Assembly (NCBI RefSeq): GCF_011751865.2
Contig: NZ_CP061770.1
Coordinates: forward strand, 2,108,001-2,172,000
DNA: 64,000 nucleotides
Direction: 5' to 3'
Source of the DNA: Salinibacterium sp. ZJ70
Lineage (GTDB): Bacteria > Actinomycetota > Actinomycetes > Actinomycetales > Microbacteriaceae
In this document: piece by piece, positions 28,233 through 36,642 of the stretch
Position numbering within the stretch: position 1 is the first letter of the stretch
Layout of the letters: every line of letters starts with the position of its first letter
Program-made: the position numbers and the translations under genes
Notes under the pieces: generated by a model
The model's input: the letters and a program-made list of their open reading frames with translations, nothing else
Told to the model about the DNA's origin: nothing
Databases searched by the model: none

Positions 28233-28525
28233 GGTCCGCTCAGGGTAGCGGTGGGGTACGACAATGGCTCACTTGCGCGCGGCGGACGTCGATGAGCGCA
28301 CCATACGACACGAGTCCTGCGAGGATTCGATCAACCTGTACTGCGTCTGGCGTGCCGCACATACTCAACGGAAATCGCAGCGTCGGGTGCGCATCGGGCA
28401 CGAGCTGCCAGAGCTGTCGATCGTGCGACAAATCGCCAACGACTGTTCCGCTCCGCGTCGTGCTGCCTCTGCGCGTCGGGCCTCTGGTGATCAAGGGCTC
28501 CGGCAAGGTTCGCAGACTCGTCAGT
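28233..28525. other. Gap between brxL and jetA; presumed jet promoter, no clear gene
   Basis: A 293-base stretch between two co-directional defence operons. A minus-strand frame (28240-28506, 88 codons, TTG start without ribosome-binding site) fills most of it and has fairly ordinary composition, so a decayed or unrecognised small gene cannot be excluded. I could not pick a convincing -35/-10 pair or hairpin. Confidence 0.4.
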
Positions 28526-30712
28526 TCAGCTCTCGGCTGCGCTTTCGCCCGGAATCTTCACGTAGTGGACGCTGAACGCCGACGCAATGAGACGAAACTT
28601 CTGGTGACTCCGGCCGAAATCAAATGGGTTGTCACTCGGCCGCTGCCAGATGTCGAGCCCCTTGCCGAGGTCGATGCGCCAGCCATGATTGGTCTCGATG
28701 CGGCGATCGTGGATCGTGTCATCGAGCCGCACTCCGAGCCGTACTCCCACCGCATCGGACGCATCTTTGATCGACTTGAGCATCAGCAACTGGCGCTTCG
28801 TGTGCTCAACGTTGGGCTCCTCCGTGGTGACGAGCTCTACGTCGATTTCGTCAGCATCATCCTTGGCAGCAGCGAGGAGGCTAAGGAGGTCTGCAAGATT
28901 GCGACCTTGGTGCGGCGTTCGGATGTAGGGGTCCGTGATCGTGATCCTGGTTGCACCGCGCAGGTACGGCAGCAGGAGCGTCTCGTACGAAACGCCCCGC
29001 TGGCCGGCCGTGAAGTCTTGGTACTTCTCCGCCAAGGGTGACGGCCCAGCGGTCGCGTCTACCGAGATCAGCGGAGCGCCGGATGACGACGTAGCGAGCC
29101 CGTCCGCAGGGAGGTCCGTGTCGGCGGTCCCGTGCACACCGTTGCCACTCCCGGACGCGTCGCCCCAATAACGCTGATACAGCTGTGGGTACTGGCTCTC
29201 TTCGAGCGTGGTGACGTCGAACCACTCACCGGCTCGATTTGAATAGCGAAAGCGCACTACGGTGTCGCGCATTGTGGAGTCGATTCGCAGGATCGAGTCC
29301 TTGACGCGTTTACGGCCCTCGATCGCGAACTCCAGCAGAGCCCGAATCTCATCCGCCGTGGCGTCGCCGGTCGGGTGAACGAGTTTCATCAACCCGGAGA
29401 ATGTCTTGCGGATGCTGTCCTGATCACGCGTCGAGATCGATGTATCGAGCGTGAAGTAGTCCTTGAACTTGTCGGAGAAGTCCTCCGAGCGCTTCGCGCG
29501 CAGGATTTCGGCGAGATAGTCGACGACGAATCCGAACCCAATCGAGAACATCTCCGAACGGATCGGCGCGACCTCCCAGCCCGGAATGTAGTGGTGGATG
29601 CGGTCGAGCCACGCAGGGTCGCGGTACGCGTCGGGCAGTTCGTCGAACAGGTCAGAGTTCTTGAGCATGTACGGCACGGTGTGGGTCGTGTTGCCGATGA
29701 ACGCCATCGATGCCTCGGCCCCGTAGATGCTGGTGCCCCGCGAGAAGGATTTGTTCGCGAGGTAGTTCTTCATCACGTTGACAAGGTTCTGGTCGGCGCG
29801 CCGGTTGGCGGCGAACTCGTCGAACGCCACACAGTCCCAGTAGCCGACGAGGCCGATCCGACCATTGGCGTTGTTGACGAAGAGCTTGGCGACGCTGACC
29901 TCGCCGCCGGAGATGAGGATGCCGTTCGGCGAGAACTCGCTGAACGTGTGCGATTTGCCGGTGCCCTTCGGGCCGAGTTCGACCATGTTGTAGTTTCGCT
30001 CGACGAAGGGAACGAGGCGGGTCAGGGCGATGAGCTTGCCACGATCGTTGAACTGCTCCGGGTTGAGACCGATCGACTGCATGAGCAGGTCGATCCACTC
30101 GGCTGTCGTGAATTCTTTGCGCACCTCGTGGTAGCGGTCGACGTCGACCCCTGAGACCTGGATGGGTTTGAGGCTGCCGAGAATCCATGGCACGACACGC
30201 TGGTCGTCAGTGTGGAAGTACTCGATGTCGCAGATGCACCAGACGCCGCCGACGAGGAGCTTGGGGTTCTGTTTGACGGTGACGTCGTCGATGATGACGC
30301 CCTTGATCTGAAGGTTCTCGAACTCTGCCTCGTGGACGTCGTTCTTCTCGTTGAGCGTGACGGTGACCTTGTCGATCACGCGGTGGCGGCCCTTGCGCCG
30401 GATCTCCGACTTCACGAGCATGTGCTCGTTCCGGTTGACGTAGTGGGTTGCGAGGATCTTGCGCACGCTGTCGATCCCTGCCTGGATGGTCGCCTCGTCG
30501 TCCGACGCGGCGTACTGACCGAGCAGGTATTCCAACACGTACGAGGGCACGACCGCGTTTCCGCGGACTGCCTTTACGAGGTCCTTGCGCACGACTGCGC
30601 CAGCGAAGTGTTCGTTGATCTTGTTGTCGAGCGCGGACTTGGCCGGGGCGGTGGCGGTTGCCTCAGCAGCGAGGACGTCGATCCCTCCGAGTGCGTCTTC
30701 GAGGTTCGTCAT
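28526..30712 (-). CDS. brxL: BREX protein BrxL with C-terminal MITD1-like PLD-fold domain
   Basis: A 728-residue protein. The BrxL core covers roughly residues 25-510: an N-terminal DNA-binding part (DKINEHF-type, here NKINEHFAGAVVRKDLVK), then a AAA+ module with Walker A GPKGTGKSHT (residues 247-256) and Walker B-like CVAFDEFA. After a low-complexity linker (about 525-570), residues 573-720 closely follow the C-terminal domain of human MITD1: SYETLLLPYLRGAT, TDPYIRTPHQ, then IHDRRIETNHGWRIDLGKGL. I see no Lon-type Ser-Lys protease domain. BrxL is the phage-defence effector of type 1 BREX and is dispensable for methylation. It is the last BREX gene, seven bases after pglZ. Confidence 0.9.
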   Translation of the reverse strand: MTNLEDALGGIDVLAAEATATAPAKSALDNKINEHFAGAVVRKDLVKAVRGNAVVPSYVLEYLLGQYAASDDEATIQAGIDSVRKILATHYVNRNEHMLVKSEIRRKGRHRVIDKVTVTLNEKNDVHEAEFENLQIKGVIIDDVTVKQNPKLLVGGVWCICDIEYFHTDDQRVVPWILGSLKPIQVSGVDVDRYHEVRKEFTTAEWIDLLMQSIGLNPEQFNDRGKLIALTRLVPFVERNYNMVELGPKGTGKSHTFSEFSPNGILISGGEVSVAKLFVNNANGRIGLVGYWDCVAFDEFAANRRADQNLVNVMKNYLANKSFSRGTSIYGAEASMAFIGNTTHTVPYMLKNSDLFDELPDAYRDPAWLDRIHHYIPGWEVAPIRSEMFSIGFGFVVDYLAEILRAKRSEDFSDKFKDYFTLDTSISTRDQDSIRKTFSGLMKLVHPTGDATADEIRALLEFAIEGRKRVKDSILRIDSTMRDTVVRFRYSNRAGEWFDVTTLEESQYPQLYQRYWGDASGSGNGVHGTADTDLPADGLATSSSGAPLISVDATAGPSPLAEKYQDFTAGQRGVSYETLLLPYLRGATRITITDPYIRTPHQGRNLADLLSLLAAAKDDADEIDVELVTTEEPNVEHTKRQLLMLKSIKDASDAVGVRLGVRLDDTIHDRRIETNHGWRIDLGKGLDIWQRPSDNPFDFGRSHQKFRLIASAFSVHYVKIPGESAAES

Positions 30713-30719
30713 TACTCTC

Positions 30720-33212
30720 CTAGAAATCGAAGTCCGTCGTGAACGAGCGCCTGAGGGTGTAGTTCCCCTTCGAGAACACCCTCCACTGCGACGTGTTCGG
30801 GATCGGGTCTTCGAGCCGCAGCTCGACGGGCCGGTTGTTGAACTGGTCGGCGTCCTCGGTCAGGTACAGCACAGCGCTCTGGTAGCGCTCACGCTGATCA
30901 TCGGATGCGCTGTCGAATGTGAGGATGGGCTGGTCGGAAATCAGCGTCTCGCCGACGAATAGGCCGAGGCGAACCTGCCGCGGCTGAATCTTTTCGGTGA
31001 CGCCCTCACGCTGAAGCAGCTTGACTGCGAGCTGACCGGTGGTGATCTTGTCCGTCTCAGGCATGAGATCCACGTTCACCGGGCGAACGTCGCTCTTGCG
31101 CTTCTTGTTGACCGTGATCACCGGGACGACAATCTCCTGGAGGGATGCGCCCCCGTGCACGTATCGGGTGCCGGCGCCAGGTTGCGGAATGCGGTGGATC
31201 GACTTGGGAATCTGGATGTCGACGTCTCCCGCGAGCCCGGCCTGAGCCGAGGTGAACGTCATGAAGGACGGGGACGGCTTCAGCGACCGGCCGAGAACGT
31301 AGCGGCGGTTGGTCTTGGTGACCGCCTCGCCCTGAGGCTTCTCCGAAAGGTAGTACGCCTGCTCAAGGGGGAGGTCCTGGTAGAGGAACCCGTGGTCAGC
31401 AGTGATGAGGATGTTCGTCGAGTTCGCGTTCGTCCACTTCTTCACCAGAAGCAGCAGCTCGCGGAGGGCCTCCTCGGCGGCGTCGAAGACGGTCCGCTCC
31501 GTCGGCGCCTTGTCGCCTGCGGCGTCGATTCGGTCGTGGTAGACGTAGAAGATCTGGTGCTTCGTGTACAGCTCACGAAGCTCGCTACTGGGCATAGCCA
31601 GCACCTCAGCGGCGGTGACGGCATGCCCCTTGACAGCCTGCAAAATCTTGTCGCGGTTTGCGGTGCCGTTCGTCGGCTTCCCGTCTGCTAGCACCGGCAG
31701 GCCCTGCGGGTCGAGCTCTAGGCGCGACTGGGGCAACAGCGCCGCCATGCCGAGCTGGGTAAAGCTCGGCAACGAGCCGAGCATCGCCGAGAGCGAGGCA
31801 TCGAACCGGTCCTCGCTGCGGATCATAGATGCGAGTTCCTCGGCCACCTCGTACCGCATACCATCCGAGATGATCACGACCACCTTGGTACGGCCGTCCC
31901 TGACCACGGGCGCGACGTGACGGTCGAAGAACTTCGCCTGCGGCGCGAGCACCGCAGACTTCCATTCGCTCATCGGCTCGAGAGCCTGCTGCCAGAGCCC
32001 TCCGAAGTCGTACAGGTACTTGTTGGCGTATTGCTTATCGACCTCAGCTTTAAGCGCTTCGAGTGGTTTCTGGAATTCCGCCGTCTGGTGGGCGTAGGTG
32101 AACCAGCGGTAGTGCTGGTCGATGCGGAACCAATCGGACTGGTACTTCTCCAATCCGGAAGCCACCGACGCAATGGCGTGCGGCAGGCCCGCGATCGCCG
32201 CGAGCAGCTCTGAGGCGCTTTGGATGGCCTGGTAGAGCTTCGCGTACTTCGCCCTCCACAGGCTCTCCTGACGCTGCCGCACGATGTCGGTGACCTCACG
32301 CGGCGTCACTGACTGCGCAGAGACCGCCTCGGCAAGGTCCATGACGACCTTGCGGTCGATCTCCTCGAAGAGGGTGATCCTGGCGAGCTCGCGGTAGTCC
32401 CGATGCTCGATCTTGGATTTCACGTCGAGCGCCTCAGCCGCACGGGAGGCGAGCGTCGTCATCGTGTCCTGACTGCGCACGTCGTAGCGAAGGGCACTGA
32501 AGTCGTTGCGGATGTTGCGAAACTCGTCCGGAGTGGTCGACGCGAAGTCTTCGACGGCGCGGCTGAACATCCACAAGACGAAGTCGTCAATTGTCGGAGA
32601 CACACTCCGGTATTTGTAGATGTTCTCGAGCCCATCCCAGAAGAACTGGTCGAGATCGAAGGTGACGAGCTCGTTGAACTTGGAGCTCTTGCCGGCGGCG
32701 TTCTCGACCAAGAGTTCCCGGATAATGTCGGTCAGCTTGTTGCCCGATGCCTTCACGAGCACCTGGCACATCTTGGCGCGAAGCCGGACTGCGTCGTCTC
32801 TGTCATCCAGCAGCTTTTCCAGTGCCTGCTTGCGGCTGTTCGCGGCGAAGAACTTCTGGTGCTGCTCGATCACCGGTAGCAGAGCCGGATCGTTGAGGCC
32901 AAGCTCCCGTTGGAGCATGGAAGTCTTGTCGGCCGTGAAGACTCCGAATGCAAGCTCGAGGTCGAGCAGCCAGTTCGCCGTCCCGCGAGGGATGTCGCCG
33001 GAGCGGTAGACAACGTGCTTGCTGACGTGATCGGCGAGGATCGTGTTCTTCACGCCAAACTCGTTGCCGTCGACACGGATGACCTTCACGGGCCCGAGAT
33101 CTAGCGCATCCAGCTCCGCGCTGTATCCTCCAGCGGAGTCGTGCCAGAACACTACCCGTTGGGAGGCGAGTCGAGTCCGGAGCGCATCTTGGACTGAGGT
33201 CAGATCAGTCAC
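30720..33212 (-). CDS. pglZ: BREX alkaline-phosphatase-fold protein PglZ (BrxZ)
   Basis: An 830-residue type 1 PglZ. The C-terminal phosphatase-superfamily domain shows the metal-site motifs VVVIISDGMRYEVAEEL and ILITADHGFLY; the N-terminal ~400 residues form the BREX-specific part (ASQRVVFWHDSAGGY at the start). PglZ binds PglX and is required for BREX methylation and defence. I chose the GTG at 33212, preceded by GGAGGCGGCGA and overlapping the pglX stop by eight bases, over an ATG at 33251 that would lie further inside pglX. Confidence 0.94.
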   Translation of the reverse strand: MTDLTSVQDALRTRLASQRVVFWHDSAGGYSAELDALDLGPVKVIRVDGNEFGVKNTILADHVSKHVVYRSGDIPRGTANWLLDLELAFGVFTADKTSMLQRELGLNDPALLPVIEQHQKFFAANSRKQALEKLLDDRDDAVRLRAKMCQVLVKASGNKLTDIIRELLVENAAGKSSKFNELVTFDLDQFFWDGLENIYKYRSVSPTIDDFVLWMFSRAVEDFASTTPDEFRNIRNDFSALRYDVRSQDTMTTLASRAAEALDVKSKIEHRDYRELARITLFEEIDRKVVMDLAEAVSAQSVTPREVTDIVRQRQESLWRAKYAKLYQAIQSASELLAAIAGLPHAIASVASGLEKYQSDWFRIDQHYRWFTYAHQTAEFQKPLEALKAEVDKQYANKYLYDFGGLWQQALEPMSEWKSAVLAPQAKFFDRHVAPVVRDGRTKVVVIISDGMRYEVAEELASMIRSEDRFDASLSAMLGSLPSFTQLGMAALLPQSRLELDPQGLPVLADGKPTNGTANRDKILQAVKGHAVTAAEVLAMPSSELRELYTKHQIFYVYHDRIDAAGDKAPTERTVFDAAEEALRELLLLVKKWTNANSTNILITADHGFLYQDLPLEQAYYLSEKPQGEAVTKTNRRYVLGRSLKPSPSFMTFTSAQAGLAGDVDIQIPKSIHRIPQPGAGTRYVHGGASLQEIVVPVITVNKKRKSDVRPVNVDLMPETDKITTGQLAVKLLQREGVTEKIQPRQVRLGLFVGETLISDQPILTFDSASDDQRERYQSAVLYLTEDADQFNNRPVELRLEDPIPNTSQWRVFSKGNYTLRRSFTTDFDF

Positions 33213-36200
33213 TCGCCGCCTCCAGTCCGGGGATATTCTTGAGCGCGGCACCGAATTTCGGGTAGTTCACCTTCACGCCGTCATCGAGATCGATGACGAC
33301 ATTCTCAGACGCCTTCGGGAATAGCGTGTCGTGCTCGTACTCGTTCAGTTCGACGAGAATCTTGCGGAGTCGGTCTGCTTCCTTCGCGTTCCCAACGCGC
33401 TCGGCCTGCTGGAGCGCGGACTCCAGCTTGGTCACGTACTCACGCAGGTAGGTCAGCACCGTCGAGACCGTCGACGGCGTGTAACGGTGCATGTAGATCA
33501 GGGCGTTGAATGAGCCATTAGGACTGGAGAACAGCCAGTAGATCGGGCGCTTCTTGTATCGCTGGACGTGGTCCTTGAAGAAGGACTTCACGAAGTAGTC
33601 GCGCAGGCTCTTCACACCGAGCGATTTGGTGACGAACTGCAAGTTTTCCTCGAAGTACTGCTCGCCGAACGCGGCCCGAAGGAACTGGCGAAAGCGATCG
33701 ACGATGTCATCCTCGAACCAGTCACCGTCCACGATCGGGATGACGTTGTCGCTGTCCGGCATGAACGTAGGGTTGGGGATCTCCGCGAGATAGTCCTGCA
33801 AGGTTGAAGCCCGGTCGGCGAGGATCAGACCGGGGGCGTCAAGACTGAAGCGCCCGAACAAGCACCCGACCGAGTACGAGACGAAGTCGCGAATCAAGTC
33901 GGCAGTAGCAAGCGACCGGTATTCACCGGTGGACCGCCCCGGGCCGTAACGAAAGCTGGGGTTAGCAAGCAACGAGTGCTCATTCCATGGGATCTCCTCT
34001 GGTTCAGGCAATCCGGCGGCCTTCGTGACTTCCCTCTCGATCTCATTCTCACAGCGGGCCAGCTCTTCGGTCATCGCAGCGCTCTCGGCGTGAACGTGAG
34101 CGACTGAGTCGACCAGTCGCTCATGCCGCCCATCCGCCAGAAGGGCGGACCGCGCAAAGTCCAGCGACACCTCTTCGCGATCCCAATCGAGCTTGCTCAA
34201 CTCTCGACAGGTCTTGCCCGCTCCCGAACTCACCTCTACGAACGGGAAATCAAGCAGCGCAGCTGGCCGCAGGTTTAGCGTCGGGTTCAGCTCCTTCACG
34301 AGTGACGTCACAGTTCGAGAGTTCAGATAGGCCGAAATGCTGTCGAGGGGCGTACCGCGGGAAACGACAAAGCAACTCGCATCGTTGTGAACGACTCGTG
34401 CATCGCTGTATCGGAAGGAAGGGATCCGTGTACCGATCTTGGTCCACGAGAGGTTCTCCCGGAAATACAGGGAGGCGTTACGGATAACTGCCCCCGGGCT
34501 GTGCTGCTTAATCAGTCCACCGTTGCTCCGCCAATCCATCACACTGAGAGTAGGGTCGTACCACCTACGAAACTCGCCGCCCTTCGTCGACGGCGTCCAC
34601 TTGGCGCGGTCCATGCCCTCCTTCCCGGCAAGGTTCAGCGCGCTTCGGGAAATTTCGAACCAGTAACGGACGAACCGGCCATTGGCACCTGTCTGCGAAC
34701 CAACGCCAGCTTCGAGGAAATTGCGAATGGGCGGACCGGCCAAGAAGTCCGAGATCGAGGCCTCCGCGAAGTATGCGAGAAGCGCGCCGCGCAGGGCGAG
34801 GAAATCGTCCGAAGACCGTTCGAAGCGTCGCGGGTCACCCGGATCGTGTGCGGCGGAGTGAAATGCAAGTTTCCGGTCTCCTTCGCCGAGAAGGCGCAGG
34901 TACGTCCCGCGCGCAGGTACAGCCGCGTGGCGGAAGACCGTCGCGACAACTGCGACTACCTCGCCGCCGAAGGAGTCGAACACACCGGTACCCAGGTGGC
35001 AGAGCGTCGCGATGGCCCTGGTCTCAAGGAGGCGCCGTCGAAGGTTCTCGAATGATGAGAGGTACATCCAACTCTGCATCGTCACGAGGGCGCTAATTCC
35101 CCCGCGAGCCACCAGCGAGCCGGCTCGCGAGATGAAGCAGGCATCCAGACCCCAGGCCGAGTCGGCGTAGCGGGAATCTACGAAATTCGTCAGCAGATCC
35201 GCCATGTTTCCCCGACCCATGTAGGGCGGGTTCGCAACGAGTACCGAGTACTGCTGCAGAAGGAACTCTGCCTGGCGGATCGCCCGCTGAGCCCGGTGGA
35301 GTGCGTCAGCGCGGAGGATGTCGCCGTCATCGTCGAGCGTCGCGAGGTGCTCGGCGAGCCGAATAGCCAGGGCAGAGTCAGGCTGAATGAGGGAGCCGAA
35401 CGTGTCAGCCTCAGCGAACTGATTCCAGAATGCCTCCTCCGCCTGGCTGTCGCCGTCCATCGTCACGAGGAAGCCCAGCTCGTCGGCGCTAAAGGAGATC
35501 GGGTCAAGCACGCAGATATTCGGCTCGACCGGGTGCTTGAGGAAGAGTTTGCGCCTGGCCGCGGCCTTCATCGTCAGCGCGAAAGCCGCGAGGGCACCCG
35601 CTCGCGGATCGATCTCGGTGCCGAAGAGGTTGTTCTTGAGAATCATCTCCGGAATCTGCGACGGCGCGTACCCCTCCTCTACATAAATTGCGTAGAGGAG
35701 GTCGAAGGCGTAGGTGAGCATGTGCCCCGAACCGCACGCGGGGTCCATAACCTTGAGTTCCTCGGGTTTGCCCACTGTGAGGAATTCGGTTTCCTCGTCA
35801 ACCGGGGCGATGTAGTAGTCCATCTGGTCGACAAGGCGCGACTCGGGATGGTTGAGCATCCACAGGCGGCCAACGGAATTCTCCACGAGGTATCGGACGA
35901 TCCAGTGCGGAGTGAAGAGCTGGGTGGCGGCAGGGATCTCGTCGGCGCCGGCCTTCTTGTTCTTCTTGAAACCAGCGAAGACTTCGTCTTTTCGCTCGGA
36001 GATGTAGAACTGGTAGAGCCAGCCGATGACCTCGACATCCCGACACACCTCTTCGGTGAGCACCTCAACGGAACGGTTCAGGACGGAGCCCTCGGCGAGC
36101 AGGTTGGCGGGGATAAGCAACTCGGTGTAGTCGCCCTCGCGCTCGAACATGAAGGGCATGGTCCGGTTCCAATAGCGGCAGTAGTCCGCGAGGAGGAGGA

Positions 36201-36642
36201 CGTATGCCTCGGCTTGGGCGTCGATGCCGGGGCGGGGCTGCCGAGTGCCGTTGAGGAGCCCGGTGATGGTTGCAACACTTGCACCCTTGACCACGTCACC
36301 GTCGATCTGGCCGCGCTTGGCGGCGGCCAACACCTCAGGCTGGCCGACCTGATCGGTCGCGGGCGAGACGATACCAGTGCCGGTGTAGCCGTTGGCATCC
36401 ATGAACCGCAGGGCGATGATGCGGTTGAACCAGGTGTAGGCGACCTTGTCTGCCACATGCGCCCGGCCCTTGTCGCCGCCACCCCCGGTAGAGATCGCGC
36501 GTTCCAGCGCGCTCACGGATCCCGGCTGTTCGACGCGCTCGGGTGACCCTGGTGCGAGCACAGCGGTGATGCGCGCGCCCACCTCCCGAATGAGCTCGAC
36601 TCGCGCTGACGTGGCGAAAGACTTGAGCGATGCGGTGTCCAT
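33205..36642 (-). CDS. pglX: BREX type 1 adenine-specific DNA methyltransferase PglX
   Basis: An 1145-residue N6-adenine methyltransferase. The SAM-binding motif DPACGSGHML is near residue 299, and the catalytic motif NPPYMG is near residue 470. The C-terminal third holds the target-recognition region and a helical end. PglX marks one strand of a 6-bp non-palindromic site on host DNA so BREX can tell self from phage. The ATG at 36642 overlaps the brxC stop by one base. Its central and 3' parts are clearly less GC-rich than the surrounding genome, which fits horizontal acquisition and rapid exchange of specificity. Confidence 0.96.
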   Translation of the reverse strand: MDTASLKSFATSARVELIREVGARITAVLAPGSPERVEQPGSVSALERAISTGGGGDKGRAHVADKVAYTWFNRIIALRFMDANGYTGTGIVSPATDQVGQPEVLAAAKRGQIDGDVVKGASVATITGLLNGTRQPRPGIDAQAEAYVLLLADYCRYWNRTMPFMFEREGDYTELLIPANLLAEGSVLNRSVEVLTEEVCRDVEVIGWLYQFYISERKDEVFAGFKKNKKAGADEIPAATQLFTPHWIVRYLVENSVGRLWMLNHPESRLVDQMDYYIAPVDEETEFLTVGKPEELKVMDPACGSGHMLTYAFDLLYAIYVEEGYAPSQIPEMILKNNLFGTEIDPRAGALAAFALTMKAAARRKLFLKHPVEPNICVLDPISFSADELGFLVTMDGDSQAEEAFWNQFAEADTFGSLIQPDSALAIRLAEHLATLDDDGDILRADALHRAQRAIRQAEFLLQQYSVLVANPPYMGRGNMADLLTNFVDSRYADSAWGLDACFISRAGSLVARGGISALVTMQSWMYLSSFENLRRRLLETRAIATLCHLGTGVFDSFGGEVVAVVATVFRHAAVPARGTYLRLLGEGDRKLAFHSAAHDPGDPRRFERSSDDFLALRGALLAYFAEASISDFLAGPPIRNFLEAGVGSQTGANGRFVRYWFEISRSALNLAGKEGMDRAKWTPSTKGGEFRRWYDPTLSVMDWRSNGGLIKQHSPGAVIRNASLYFRENLSWTKIGTRIPSFRYSDARVVHNDASCFVVSRGTPLDSISAYLNSRTVTSLVKELNPTLNLRPAALLDFPFVEVSSGAGKTCRELSKLDWDREEVSLDFARSALLADGRHERLVDSVAHVHAESAAMTEELARCENEIEREVTKAAGLPEPEEIPWNEHSLLANPSFRYGPGRSTGEYRSLATADLIRDFVSYSVGCLFGRFSLDAPGLILADRASTLQDYLAEIPNPTFMPDSDNVIPIVDGDWFEDDIVDRFRQFLRAAFGEQYFEENLQFVTKSLGVKSLRDYFVKSFFKDHVQRYKKRPIYWLFSSPNGSFNALIYMHRYTPSTVSTVLTYLREYVTKLESALQQAERVGNAKEADRLRKILVELNEYEHDTLFPKASENVVIDLDDGVKVNYPKFGAALKNIPGLEAASD

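Noticed and set aside
28240..28506. 88-codon minus-strand gene between brxL and jetA
   Set aside because: TTG start without a ribosome-binding site and no recognisable family; kept only as a remark on the gap.
28526..30712. Housekeeping Lon protease
   Set aside because: The order brxA-brxB-brxC-pglX-pglZ before it and the BrxL N-terminus identify it as BrxL; no protease dyad was seen.
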